The position numbers and the translations under genes were made by a program. Shown here in pieces: positions 44,317 through 53,218 of a stretch of DNA of 64,000 nt (the stretch's first letter is position 1; each line of letters starts with the position of its first letter). The stretch spans positions 5,893,501 through 5,957,500 of the forward strand of contig NZ_CP030041.1 of the NCBI RefSeq assembly GCF_003260975.1, given 5' to 3'. Under the pieces are notes generated by a model, which was not told the origin of the DNA, did not search any database, and worked only from the letters and a program-made list of their open reading frames with translations. Source of the DNA: Echinicola strongylocentroti. Lineage in GTDB: Bacteria > Bacteroidota > Bacteroidia > Cytophagales > Cyclobacteriaceae.

Positions 44317-45528
44317 ATGGCGATTATAGGAGTAATAGGAGGCGGAGCTGCTGGTTTTTTTGCAGCTATTCATGCGGCACAAGAAGGAGCACAAGTGACG
44401 ATCTACGAAAAGACGGGCAAGACACTGTCCAAGGTGAAGGTGTCAGGAGGGGGGCGGTGTAATGTGACCCATGCTGCTTACCAAGTTTCCACACTGGTCA
44501 AGCATTATCCCAGAGGAGCAAAATTCCTTAAAAAAGCCTTTGGAAAGTTCCAGGTAAAAGATACGGTGGAATGGTTTGAAAGCAGAGGTGTAAAGCTCAA
44601 AACAGAAACCGATGGCAGGATGTTTCCTGTTAGTGACAGTTCACAGACCATCATCGACCTACTTCGCCAAGAAGCGGATAAACTTGGTGTAGAAGTAATG
44701 CAAAAGTCAGAAGTGCAACAGGTTACTGCTACGGATGAAGGCTTTGTATTGACTATAAATGACAGTACCACCATGGTGGACAAAGTGATCGTCTCGGCAG
44801 GAGGAAGTCCAAAGTCAAAGAGCTACGATGTGTACAAAAAACTAGGACATACCATCATTGATCCGATCCCAAGTTTGTTTACTTTCAATACCCCAGCAGC
44901 AAAGCTGAAGCAGCTGCCTGGAGTGGCCGTCCCCAATGTCCAGGTGAGGATAGAAGGTACCAAACTGGCTTATGAAGGTCCATTATTGATCACCCACTGG
45001 GGAGTCAGTGGACCTGTGGTATTGAAATTATCAGCTTTTGGGGCAAAGTGGCTTCATGAGCAAGATTATAGTACGAATGTACACATTAGGTGGGTGACAG
45101 GAATGAAAGAGGAGGAAATCGGACAAGCGTTGCGCACCTACAAACAACTACACCCAAAACGTAAAGTAAGTGTTCACCCACTTTTTGATTTGCCAAAAAG
45201 ACTGTGGGAGCACCTGATAGAAAGTGCAGGAATTGACTCATCGGCCAAGTGGTCAGAATGTGTCAAAAAACAAATAAATATTTTGGAACAGCATATTTTT
45301 TGTTATATCTTACAAATGAAAGGTAAGACGACGTTTAAAGAGGAATTTGTTACAGCTGGAGGAATAGCCCTAAATGAGGTGAATCCAGTAAATATGGAGA
45401 GTCGGTTGGTGCCAAATTTGTTCTTTGCGGGAGAAGTTTTAGACATAGATGGTATTACGGGAGGTTTTAATTTTCAGGCCGCTTGGACCACGGGATATAT
45501 TGCAGGAAAATCAACACAAAAACTATGA
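44317..45528 (+). CDS. HI0933/YhiN-family flavoprotein
   Basis: 403 residues. IGVIGGGAAGFFAAIHAAQ is the FAD-binding GxGxxG fold, VKVSGGGRCNVTHA is the family-specific motif, and FNFQAAWTTGYIAGKS near the C-terminus completes the FAD site. The family includes aminoacetone-oxidase-like enzymes and YhiN; the physiological substrate is not known. The stop codon shares the ATGA overlap with the next gene (start 45525), indicating translational coupling. Confidence 0.88.
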   Translation: MAIIGVIGGGAAGFFAAIHAAQEGAQVTIYEKTGKTLSKVKVSGGGRCNVTHAAYQVSTLVKHYPRGAKFLKKAFGKFQVKDTVEWFESRGVKLKTETDGRMFPVSDSSQTIIDLLRQEADKLGVEVMQKSEVQQVTATDEGFVLTINDSTTMVDKVIVSAGGSPKSKSYDVYKKLGHTIIDPIPSLFTFNTPAAKLKQLPGVAVPNVQVRIEGTKLAYEGPLLITHWGVSGPVVLKLSAFGAKWLHEQDYSTNVHIRWVTGMKEEEIGQALRTYKQLHPKRKVSVHPLFDLPKRLWEHLIESAGIDSSAKWSECVKKQINILEQHIFCYILQMKGKTTFKEEFVTAGGIALNEVNPVNMESRLVPNLFFAGEVLDIDGITGGFNFQAAWTTGYIAGKSTQKL

Positions 45529-45893
45529 TCAACACCATGCCTAACATGATTAAAAGCAGGAATATTAACATGGATAAAGTCCATGAAATGTCAGAGGGAG
45601 ATATGGAATTTCAGAAGGAACTGCTTCAAGCCATTGCCAGTTCCGTAGAAGAGCTAAAAGAGCGATATGAAGATGGTATTACTAAGCGTGATGAAGATAT
45701 TCTTCACCAAGCGAGGCACAAGGTTAAGCCAACTGTTACCATTTTTGAGCTTAGAAATTTAAGTCAAGTTTTGGACAAGGGAAGACAGCTTATCCAACAA
45801 GATGAATTGGATGAGAGGATGAATGAACATTGGGAAGAGTTTTCCAAAGTTGCTGATGATCTCTTGCGAGAGATTTATGAAATGAATAACTGA
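45525..45893 (+). CDS. Hpt-domain-like phosphotransfer protein
   Basis: 122 residues, all alpha-helical by pattern. EGDMEFQKELLQAIASSVEE precedes HQARHKVKPTVTIFEL, in which the ARHK-V/L-K stretch matches the H-x-x-K site of Hpt domains, with His as the likely phospho-acceptor. It would shuttle phosphate between a hybrid histidine kinase and a response regulator, neither of which is nearby. The start was chosen at the ATGA overlap with the flavoprotein gene; an internal ATG (MDKVHEM) is also possible. Confidence 0.65.
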   Translation: MINTMPNMIKSRNINMDKVHEMSEGDMEFQKELLQAIASSVEELKERYEDGITKRDEDILHQARHKVKPTVTIFELRNLSQVLDKGRQLIQQDELDERMNEHWEEFSKVADDLLREIYEMNN

Positions 45894-46252
45894 GCACAGA
45901 TTTCGTTTGTTAAAAGAGAATTGCCGAATACTACTACTTCACATTACATTTTTGCCCATTGATCTACTAGTAAAATGCTGATAAGTTGATTTTTACAACT
46001 ATACTGGGCCATAAATTCACTATTGCTACTAATTGTATCCATTCATAGAATAGGGTTGACCTGATATTCTGGTTTTATGATCGGAATAATCCGTCATTGT
46101 TAGCTTGTCTGGGTCAGATAGGTTCTTTTTACAGGATGGTACGTAGGAAAAAGGGGCAATCTCGTATGGACGGAGACTGCTGTAGCTCCTTCCCATAGAT
46201 CACTGTTGGAGACCTGTTGGCTCGAGATAAGGGGCAAGCAATGGTTCAATGG

Positions 46253-46442
46253 GGAATAATTTTCGACACACTTTCCTAACATTGCTTCTCCCTATTGATT
46301 ATTGGAATAAAGCGCTATTTGTGTGTATTGGGTCTTAGCGTGAATTTATAATGCTAAGAAGGTGATAGCTGCTAAAATAAAGAGATTATTTTTTATGTTC
46401 ACTTTGTGTATGGCCCATGGCTTAGGGTGTAATGCCCTTTTA
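46253..46442 (+). repeat. TTTTCGACACACTT dispersed repeat, copy 2
   Basis: Direct copy of 33431-33647, with shared blocks ATAATTTTCGACACACTT, GATTATTGGAATAAAGCGCT and TAGCGTGAATTTATAA. Divergence is mostly single-base changes. Confidence 0.7.
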
Positions 46443-46700
46443 ACCTGAGCTCGACTTATTTTTAGTATAAAAAGCGTCATAGCGAAGCCTTTTAAGGAGG
46501 ATGTGGGTTGGAAAAGGGTGTGGCAACTCGCCGCGGCGAGCTGCCACGGCTTCCACTTCCTCAAATCTCCCCCTAAGTCCTGTTTGGCTCCAGACAGGCT
46601 CGCAGTGCATGTTCCGACCACTGTACGGAAACGGTTTTATAATCGAACTGAGGTTATGAAATTAAAGCATTGATATTTGAGAGGCCAGGGAACAGTCCCC

Positions 46701-46754
46701 TTGTTCCGACAGCTGTGCTGTGGAACCACGAACATTGAGTTTTTAACTCAATAC
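46701..46754 (-). repeat. Double-hairpin repeat, copy 3 (inverted)
   Basis: Reverse complement of the 2459-2513 type: TTGTTCCGACAGC, loop, GCTGTGGAACCAC, then TTGAGTTTTTAACTCAA. Confidence 0.8.
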
Positions 46755-46990
46755 CATATATTCGAGCAATTATTTAGGATACAGTTTGTTTGTAAGAACA
46801 TAGACACTGGACAATAGGGGAGATTTATCAAAAGACCCCACCTACCTCGCCAACAAGGGGAGGAATACAGTTGTCAGGGGTGTTTTAGCAATGGAAGAAT
46901 ACGCTTCACTTATGGTGATTTTTTGGGTAGTTTATTGCTTCATCAGCCTAAGATCATTTACTTTGTCGGCCATTACCGAGCTGAATTTCC

Positions 46991-47956
46991 ATGCCTTTAA
47001 TAAAACATTCTTCCTATCCCGGTCCACCAATACTTTACTTTAATGGTCATTTCGAAACGATATTGCCCAGTGTGTTTCGGAAAATTACTGGTGTCGTATA
47101 CCAGCGTGAGCGGATCGATACAGCGGATAGGGATTTTTTGGATTTAGATTGGAGTAGGGTGGGAAGCAAAAAGCTTTTGATCATTTCCCATGGGCTGGAA
47201 GGAAACTCAGCTAGACACTATGTCACGGGGCTAGTGAAACTGTTTAACCAACACCAGGTGGATGCATTGGCCTGGAACAACCGCTCGTGCAGCGGTGAAA
47301 TGAACCGTCAGCAAGTACTTTACCACCATGGAGCCTCACATGATCTGAAAACAGTAATCGAGCACGTGCTGGCTACTGGTGAATATACCGATATCTACCT
47401 TGCCGGGATCAGTATGGGAGGAGCGCAAACACTCAAATACCTCGGCGAAGAAGGAAGTGCACTTCCCAATCCTATAAAAAAGGCCGCGGTCTATAGCACT
47501 CCCTGTAATTTGCCAGACAGTGCAGCGACGTTGCGATTTACCAAAAACATCTTTTATAAAAATAAATTCCTCGCCAAGCTAAAGGTGAAAATGGCCGAGA
47601 AAGCCAAGCAGTTTCCTGGTATTATTGACGAAGTTTTACTGCAGACGGTAAACGATTTTGATAAGTTTGATGACCACTTTACCGCAAAACTTCACGGGTA
47701 TAGGAATGGGCAGGACTTTTATCATGCTGTTAGCCCTGACAATTGGATGGAAGAAATTTCTGTTCCCACGCTCATAGTCAATGCCCAAAACGATCCATTG
47801 CTGATTGATCGTTGCTATCCCATACAACTTGCCGCACAGCACGAAATGGTTTATTTGGAAATGCCCAAACGAGGTGGGCATACAGGCTTTGCTGTCAAAA
47901 GGAAGGAGTTTAGCTGGGCAGAGGAAAGGCTACTGGAATTTTTGAATTCGAAATGA
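46991..47956 (+). CDS. YheT-like alpha/beta hydrolase
   Basis: 321 residues of the AB-hydrolase-4 (YheT/EMB8) group. GHFETILPSVFRK at the start is family-typical, SHGLEGNSARHY is the oxyanion region, and the nucleophile elbow is AGISMGGAQT. The acid is in NAQNDPL and the His in RGGHTGF, giving a full Ser-Asp-His triad. No signal peptide. Members hydrolyse esters of lipids or short-chain alcohols; the substrate here is unknown. Isolated gene after a long non-coding stretch. Confidence 0.9.
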   Translation: MPLIKHSSYPGPPILYFNGHFETILPSVFRKITGVVYQRERIDTADRDFLDLDWSRVGSKKLLIISHGLEGNSARHYVTGLVKLFNQHQVDALAWNNRSCSGEMNRQQVLYHHGASHDLKTVIEHVLATGEYTDIYLAGISMGGAQTLKYLGEEGSALPNPIKKAAVYSTPCNLPDSAATLRFTKNIFYKNKFLAKLKVKMAEKAKQFPGIIDEVLLQTVNDFDKFDDHFTAKLHGYRNGQDFYHAVSPDNWMEEISVPTLIVNAQNDPLLIDRCYPIQLAAQHEMVYLEMPKRGGHTGFAVKRKEFSWAEERLLEFLNSK

Positions 47957-48159
47957 CATTAGGTGTTTTTTAGATTGATGCCTTTATCCACCATTATTAT
48001 ATAGCGATCAAAACCTTTTGCTGATTTGATAGTTTAGGATATTAAATAGTTTTTCACATGATTCAAAAAGCTTATATTTAGCTCTGATGAATTTTATGGG
48101 CAGTCTGTTAAGAAAAACAGCATGCCTATGTGTTAGGTTAAGCAACAAATACCAAAATT

Positions 48160-49668
48160 ATGCGCCATCTTTTTTATAATATCACCATTATCCTAGTTAT
48201 TTTCTTTGCCATTTTGGCCTATTATTATGAACAATGGATTTGGGCTTTTCTGATCATAGGGCCGATAGTTTTGATCGGGGTTTATAACCGTTTTCAGAAA
48301 CGGCATACGATTTTAAGGAATTTCCCTATTCTAGGTTATTTTAGGTACTTTTTTGAGATGATTTCTCCAGAAATCCAACAGTATTTTATCGAAAGAACTA
48401 CTGACGGTAAACCTTTCAGCCGAAATCACAGGGCGTTGGTGTATAGACGGGCCAAGGATGTAAACGATACCCACCCCTTTGGCACACAACTGGAAATCAC
48501 TGGTGAAAACTACGAGGCCATTCGGCATTCGATTTACGCTACCCCGCCCGTTTCAGAGATTCCTCGGGTGATTGTCGGTAGCAAGGCCTGCAAGCATCCT
48601 TACAGTGCTTCGATTTTGAATGTTTCGGCGATGAGTTTTGGTTCACTGAGCAAAAACGCTATCATGGCCCTTAACCACGGAGCCAAGAAAGGGCATTTTT
48701 ATCACAATACGGGTGAAGGAGGACTTTCGCCCTATCACTTGGAAGGTGGTGGAGATTTGGTTTGGCAGATCGGCACTGGCTATTTTGGCTGCCGAACCGA
48801 GGATGGGGATTTTGATCCGGAAAAATTCAAAGAGAAAGCAGCGCATGAGCAGGTGAAAATGATTGAAATCAAAATCTCCCAAGGAGCCAAACCCGGTCAT
48901 GGGGGAGTACTTCCAGGCGAGAAAAACACGCCTGAAATTGCTAAAATCAGAGGAGTAATACCCCACACCACTATCGTATCTCCACCCAGTCACCGGAAAT
49001 TTTCTGACCCTGAGGGACTGATCAAGTTTATCAGCGAATTAAGGGAGCTAAGCGATGGTAAGCCAGTTGGCTTTAAGCTTTGTATAGGAAGGACGGAGGA
49101 GTTTATCGACCTCTGCGCGGCCATGAAAAAGAGTGGTGTAGTGCCAGATTTTATCACGGTGGATGGGGCCGAGGGCGGAACTGGGGCTGCGCCATTGGAA
49201 TTTTCCGATTCGGTGGGTATTCCACTCGAACCCGCATTGATTTTTGTGCACCGGACCTTGGAAAAATTTGGGCTGCGGCAAGAAGTGAAAGTAATTGCTA
49301 GTGGCAAAGTGCTCACGGCTTTTTCTATTTTGAGGATGCGTGCCCTGGGAGCCGATATGTGCAATTCCGCCAGGGCATTTATGTTTACAGTGGGCTGCAT
49401 TCAGGCACTCCGCTGCAATACCAACGACTGCCCAACTGGCGTGGCCACGCAAAATAAAATGCTGGTGAAGGGATTGGTGGTGGAAGAGAAGGCCGAAAGG
49501 GTATTCAATTTTCACCGAAATACCATGCATGCTGTCCTAGAACTATTGGGAGCCTGTGGAGTGAAGCATACCAATGAAATCAACATCAGCATGTTTGTGA
49601 AAGGTGATGAAATGGTCGCCTTGACCAATAAATACTTCCCTGACTCCGTGCTGAACAGGGTGGATTGA
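48160..49668 (+). CDS. FMN-binding glutamate-synthase-like membrane protein
   Basis: 502 residues. Two N-terminal helices (NITIILVIFFAILAYYY and WAFLIIGPIVLIGVY) anchor a GOGAT-type TIM barrel: NVSAMSFGSLSKNAIMALN, ISQGAKPGHGGVLPGEKN and VDGAEGGTGAAPLEF bind FMN and 2-iminoglutarate in true GltS. The Cys pattern CIQALRCNTNDCPTGVA (C-x5-C-x4-C) supports a [3Fe-4S] cluster. It lacks the glutaminase domain, so it is not a classical glutamate synthase; these stand-alone proteins are of uncertain reaction. Confidence 0.9.
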   Translation: MRHLFYNITIILVIFFAILAYYYEQWIWAFLIIGPIVLIGVYNRFQKRHTILRNFPILGYFRYFFEMISPEIQQYFIERTTDGKPFSRNHRALVYRRAKDVNDTHPFGTQLEITGENYEAIRHSIYATPPVSEIPRVIVGSKACKHPYSASILNVSAMSFGSLSKNAIMALNHGAKKGHFYHNTGEGGLSPYHLEGGGDLVWQIGTGYFGCRTEDGDFDPEKFKEKAAHEQVKMIEIKISQGAKPGHGGVLPGEKNTPEIAKIRGVIPHTTIVSPPSHRKFSDPEGLIKFISELRELSDGKPVGFKLCIGRTEEFIDLCAAMKKSGVVPDFITVDGAEGGTGAAPLEFSDSVGIPLEPALIFVHRTLEKFGLRQEVKVIASGKVLTAFSILRMRALGADMCNSARAFMFTVGCIQALRCNTNDCPTGVATQNKMLVKGLVVEEKAERVFNFHRNTMHAVLELLGACGVKHTNEINISMFVKGDEMVALTNKYFPDSVLNRVD

Positions 49669-49998
49669 TGTAGTTTTTAGTAGTGAGACTTGAGAAGTGA
49701 GACTTGAGACAAATGTACATTGTATTGAGACAATCCTCCCCGCCGCGGCGGGGAGGTTAGGTGGGGTTATTTTGGAGCAAAGAGAAACACAATAGGATTT
49801 TAGTAAATGACTAGCGATTACAATAATTGATAATGAAAACTAATATTAATCCGGTCAACACTAATCAGGGAAGTACAATGAGTCAGTAGGTGGTAGGTTA
49901 AATGAGTTTAAGTAGTTGTGTCAGTTCCCAATAACTTGCATAATAAGCTAAGTAAGAACCCAAGAATAGGAGAAGAAAAAGTTTGCCCTATTGTTGGG
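49669..49998. other. Non-coding gap with GTGAGACTTGAGA micro-repeats
   Basis: 330 bases between convergent genes. 49682-49711 contains GTGAGACTTGAGA twice; similar GTGAGA(C/T)(G/T)TGAGA strings stand at 9142-9163 and 9969-9990. CCCCGCCGCGGCGGGG at 49739-49754 is a perfect GC palindrome that could act as a bidirectional terminator, though it has no T tract. Confidence 0.55.
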
Positions 49999-50442
49999 CT
50001 ACTTTAAGTGTTTGATCAATTTTCCTAGATGATCGTAGAGTACTTTCATTTCGTCTAGATCGAGAACCTCTACATTTTTTAATATTTCGGAAGGGATGCA
50101 AACTGCTTTTTCCCTCAGGGCTTTCCCATAAGAGGTCAACGTGACAAACACCTTGCGCTCGTCATCTTTGTCCCGCGTTCTTTTTAGCAAACCTTTGTCT
50201 TCAAGCCTTTTCAAAAGCGGTGTCAGGGTGTTGGATTCTAGCATCAGTGCATGGGAGATTTGACTTACCGTAAGATAATCTTCCTCCCAAAGTACCAGTA
50301 GCACCAAATACTGTGGATAGGTCAGGTCCAGTTTGCTCAAGTGTGGCTGATAGGCTTTTATTATCAGCCGAGAAGCAGCGTAGAGTGGAAAACAAAGCTG
50401 ATTTTCAAGAAATAGGCTGGAATAATCTTCGGTTTTTGCCAT
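49999..50442 (-). CDS. ohrR: OhrR-type MarR-family peroxide sensor/repressor
   Basis: 147 residues, MarR winged-helix fold: LTVSQISHALMLESNTLTPL is the recognition helix region and KRTRDKDDERKVFV the wing. Cys17 in LENQLCFPLYAASRL is the peroxide-reactive Cys of OhrR proteins. Oxidation by organic hydroperoxides releases DNA and induces ohr. It is last gene of the ohr-doxX-ohrR run, 38 bases after doxX, so it should autoregulate through the dyad upstream of ohr. Confidence 0.9.
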   Translation of the reverse strand: MAKTEDYSSLFLENQLCFPLYAASRLIIKAYQPHLSKLDLTYPQYLVLLVLWEEDYLTVSQISHALMLESNTLTPLLKRLEDKGLLKRTRDKDDERKVFVTLTSYGKALREKAVCIPSEILKNVEVLDLDEMKVLYDHLGKLIKHLK

Positions 50443-50480
50443 TGTCAGTGTGTATGTTCGTTCTGTAAAACCAATTTACA

Positions 50481-50906
50481 TCAGGTTTTCTGCTTTATCC
50501 AATACTTATATGCACCGCTACTCCAAAGGGCCCAAGCGATCAGCAGGGGTTGGAAGAAGAGCCTTACCAGTCTTTTGGTGTCCGTATCCAGGCCAAAGGA
50601 GTCGATGCCATTAACGTACTGTGCGATATTACCAGGGAAGACCGCTATGAAAAATAGTCCCAATGCAAGCCCTGTATACACTTTGTAGTTAGTGCCGATA
50701 ACCATGGCAATACCCAAGAGGATCTCTGCGACACCCGAAGCGAGTACAACGAAATCTTTCGAGAATGGCACCCAATCTGGTACCTGAGCTTGGAATTCAG
50801 CCCGCAGAAAAGTCATGTGACCGATACCTGCATATAGCATAAATAGTCCCAAGAGTACCCGAAAGATATTTTGTGCTAAAGTTGTTTTGACGGTTGGTAT
50901 GGTCAT
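50481..50906 (-). CDS. DoxX-family membrane protein
   Basis: About 141 residues from MTIPTVKTTLAQNIFRVLLG; a 15-residue longer form starts at 50951, but that ATG lies inside a 16-bp stem and is disfavoured. Four helices: VLLGLFMLYAGIGHM, FVVLASGVAEILLGIAMVIG, VYTGLALGLFFIAVF and LFFQPLLIAWALW. DoxX proteins couple to thiol/quinone redox chemistry in some bacteria. Position between ohr and ohrR suggests a role in peroxide stress. Confidence 0.85.
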   Translation of the reverse strand: MTIPTVKTTLAQNIFRVLLGLFMLYAGIGHMTFLRAEFQAQVPDWVPFSKDFVVLASGVAEILLGIAMVIGTNYKVYTGLALGLFFIAVFPGNIAQYVNGIDSFGLDTDTKRLVRLFFQPLLIAWALWSSGAYKYWIKQKT

Positions 50907-50944
50907 GGTCTTAAGGGTCAGAAGGTATAATAGGTGATTCAAAG

Positions 50945-50978
50945 TATCCATGAAGCCAAATTTTTGGCTTCATGGATA
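50945..50978 (-). other. Intercistronic 16-bp perfect hairpin between ohr and doxX
   Basis: TATCCATGAAGCCAAA and its exact reverse complement TTTGGCTTCATGGATA flank a TT loop. On the transcribed strand no T run follows, so mRNA stabilisation, processing or masking of the upstream doxX ATG is more likely than termination. Confidence 0.7.
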
Positions 50979-50989
50979 TAGAATATTGC

Positions 50990-51412
50990 TTAATCATCTG
51001 TATTGACATTAATATTGACTTCCACATTACCTTTTACGGCATTGGAGTAGGGACATGTAGCGTGTGCAGTAGCTACGATGTCTTCGGCCGTGGCCTGGTC
51101 GGCGCCTTTAATGGTGATGTCAAGGGCAACCGTCAATTGATAGCTTTTGTCGGCTGTCATCGCCAATCCAACGGCGGCGGTGGTTTGGGATTCTATTTTT
51201 GCTTTTTTCATGGCAGCCACGTGAATAATGGCATTATCAAAGCAAGCGGAATAGCCTGCGGCAAAGAGTTGTTCTGGATTGGTGAATTCACCGCCTTTAC
51301 CGCCCATTCCGGTAGGAACGCGGACGTCAAAGTCCAGAATACCATCTTCACTTTTTACATGGCCATTTCTTCCACCAACAGCTGTGGCACGAGTTTCAAA
51401 TAATGTTTTCAT
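50990..51412 (-). CDS. ohr: Organic hydroperoxide resistance protein Ohr
   Basis: 140-residue OsmC/Ohr-fold thiol peroxidase that reduces organic and fatty-acid hydroperoxides. Both catalytic cysteines are present: FAAGYSACFDNAI (peroxidatic) and ATCPYSNAVKGNVEV (resolving). The GGKGGEFTNPEQLFA motif is of the Ohr rather than the OsmC branch. It is the first gene of the ohr-doxX-ohrR operon, with the candidate OhrR operator just upstream at 51445-51469. Confidence 0.94.
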   Translation of the reverse strand: MKTLFETRATAVGGRNGHVKSEDGILDFDVRVPTGMGGKGGEFTNPEQLFAAGYSACFDNAIIHVAAMKKAKIESQTTAAVGLAMTADKSYQLTVALDITIKGADQATAEDIVATAHATCPYSNAVKGNVEVNINVNTDD

Positions 51413-51444
51413 AATTGATTAGGTTAAAATTTTCTTTATTTTAT

Positions 51445-51469
51445 TCGATAGCGATTATATCGTAAACGA
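51445..51469 (-). promoter_or_regulatory. Candidate OhrR operator
   Basis: TCGATAGCGA-ttata-TCGTAAACGA is an inverted repeat with 7 of 10 matches per arm, centred about 45 bases upstream of the ohr start in AT-rich DNA, where a MarR dimer would block the promoter. Confidence 0.5.
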
Positions 51470-51649
51470 TTTAAATGAGCGAAAAGTTTAGTAATAGTAT
51501 TGATTTTTTATTCATCACTTGAGCGTCTACTGAAAATCATTTTTCCTTTCCCATCTCTTCCTTCTACTACAGGGGTGAAAATCAAGGTTATTCTATCCAA
51601 TTGTAAGATTTTAGCTTGTCGACTATAAGGTCTGTTCTTTCAGGGCAAA

Positions 51650-51755
51650 TGCGTTTAGTGTTTTGAAAGGAAACAATTCTCGTGTAGGCATTGCTATCAT
51701 CCGTGCCGCTGGCACTTTCCCCCGATTTGTGCATTGGGAATCGCAGTAGCCTATC
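51650..51755 (+). repeat. Dispersed CGTGTAGGCAT repeat, copy 2 (uninterrupted)
   Basis: Contiguous version of the two halves at 9766-9830 and 9890-9945 (TCGTGTAGGCATTGC, ATCATCCGTGCC, CCCCGATTTGTGCAT, CGCAGTAGCC). Confidence 0.65.
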
Positions 51756-51799
51756 TTGCTGAATGCCGGGATAGGCTGGAAGTACAAGATCAGTTAGCT

Positions 51800-51890
51800 A
51801 GACAGGCTAACGTCTGTAAGTTGCTGATAACTTACATTCATATTGGTGTCTGTGCTATCCACAAATGGACTGGGGGGATTGCAAATCCTT
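51800..51890 (+). repeat. Dispersed repeat, inverted relative to 2303-2375
   Basis: The reverse complement aligns with 2303-2375: CCATTTGTG..AGCACAGAC, then TATCAGCAACTTACA against TTTCAGCAACTTACA. Both can be translated into a similar short peptide, but neither has a credible start and stop. Confidence 0.6.
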
Positions 51891-52115
51891 ACGTTTCGGA
51901 AGTAAACAAAAAGTGCAATTAGCCTTAATCGCATTCATGCGGTTTGGTATCTATAGCGACCTGAAATTGCTTTAAAATCAGTCGTTTTGGTGTTATCGGT
52001 GCTACGCTCACACCTTGTTTTCTGGAGCATGAATTATGTGTAACAACATAGACACATAGTCCACAGTAGGGGATATGCATCTATTCACCCTGTCGGTACC
52101 TTCACTGTTCTTGCT

Positions 52116-52617
52116 GGATCGATAGCAAGCCACTAAGGCACCAAGACGCTAAGTATTCTGGAGAGCAATAGGCCAAGTACCCGACACATCACTATTCCCC
52201 CCTCTTTGTGACTTCGTGGCCAAGAAATAATCAGCGAAAATCAGCTGGATCCGCGCTATCTGCGTTCCATTCAAAATTACCTGTTGGATCAATAAGGAGC
52301 CACTAAGGCGCCAAGACGCTAATTATTTTGGATAGCGAGGCCAAGTACCCGACACATTACTATTCCCCCTTCTTTATGACTTCGCGACTTTGTGGCCAAG
52401 AAATAATCAGCGAAAATCAGCTAAATCCGCGTTATCTGCGTTCCATTCAAAATCACTTGTTGGATCGATAGCAAGCCACTAAGGCACCAAGGCGCTAAGT
52501 AGTTTGGATAGCAATAGTCCAAGTACCCGACACATCACTATTCCCCCTTCTTTGTGACTTCGAGACTTTGTGGCTAAGAAATAATCAGCGAAAATCAGCT
52601 AAATCCGCGTTCCATTA
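52116..52617 (+). repeat. Tandem repeat, three copies of about 156-176 bp
   Basis: Units start at 52116, 52286 and 52462 with GGATC(G/A)ATA and share GCCACTAAGGC, CAAGTACCCGACACAT, ACTATTCCCCC, AATAATCAGCGAAAATCAGC and CCGCGTT..TGCGTTCCATT. The last unit lacks the TATCTGCG part. It is non-coding and lies inside the 1.8-kb gap 51413-53218, which holds no gene. Confidence 0.85.
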
Positions 52618-52948
52618 TTAGTCAAAACATCGCTCTCCGAGACCTTTCACGTTCTAAAAGCTATGTGCCCTATGATTCTATGTGGTTGTCAAATAAACAG
52701 ATTACTAATACATATTACAGGTACATTTCATCCATATACTGGTATTTTACCACTTTACACCTAGTATGATGCAGGATACTTTTTGATTTTATAGTGATTA
52801 TTATTGTTATAGACGGTGTATAATCTATAGAAATAGGAAAAATCCTTTATTTAATTGATTGATAGAGGGTGGGTCCCTAGTGTCTGTTTCGTAAGGGGAT
52901 CCTGCTGCTTCCAAACATTATAGAGTACTGGATCTATCATAACCTGAG

Positions 52949-53003
52949 ATTGATTTAAAAACTCAGTGCTAGTGGTTCCGCAGCATAGCTGTCGGAAAAG
53001 CGG
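52949..53003 (+). repeat. Double-hairpin repeat, copy 4
   Basis: TTGATTTAAAAACTCAG (degenerate palindrome) followed by GTGGTTCCGCAGCATAGCTG and TCGGAAAAGCGG; same orientation as copies 1 and 2. Confidence 0.75.
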
Positions 53004-53218
53004 TTCCCTGTACATCTACTGCCTTCGAATGAAGGATTGGTAATTCATTTTATAGTACTCGAAACCTACTAAATATCAAGGCCAAAGAATTAGGAAAAGT
53101 CCAACCTAATAGTAGGAGCAATTGATACCAAAGCAAAAATTGCCAAGTCGTTTGTGTTTGCTGAGCCCAGAGCAGATCACATTATAGTAAAAATCAATAA
53201 ACCAATTTAACCGAATCG

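Larger units (their letters stand above)
45894..46990. other. Long non-coding gap with repeats
   Basis: Nearly 1.1 kb without a credible gene. It holds the TTTTCGACACACTT repeat (46253-46442), an inverted double-hairpin repeat (46701-46754), a GTTGGAGACCTGTTGG stretch and the CGCCGCGGCGAG palindromic patch near 46530. Confidence 0.6.

Noticed and set aside
49739..49754. CCCCGCCGCGGCGGGG palindrome as a terminator for the convergent genes
   Set aside because: No T tract on either side; kept only as a note in the gap description.
51734..51922. Short frame resembling the translation of 2273-2509 (CA-HKW--GI-NP pattern)
   Set aside because: The similarity follows from a shared DNA repeat in opposite orientation; no conserved start, stop or codon bias.
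52116..52617. Possible CRISPR array
   Set aside because: The period is about 170 bp with the whole unit conserved; there are no short repeats with unique spacers and no cas genes.
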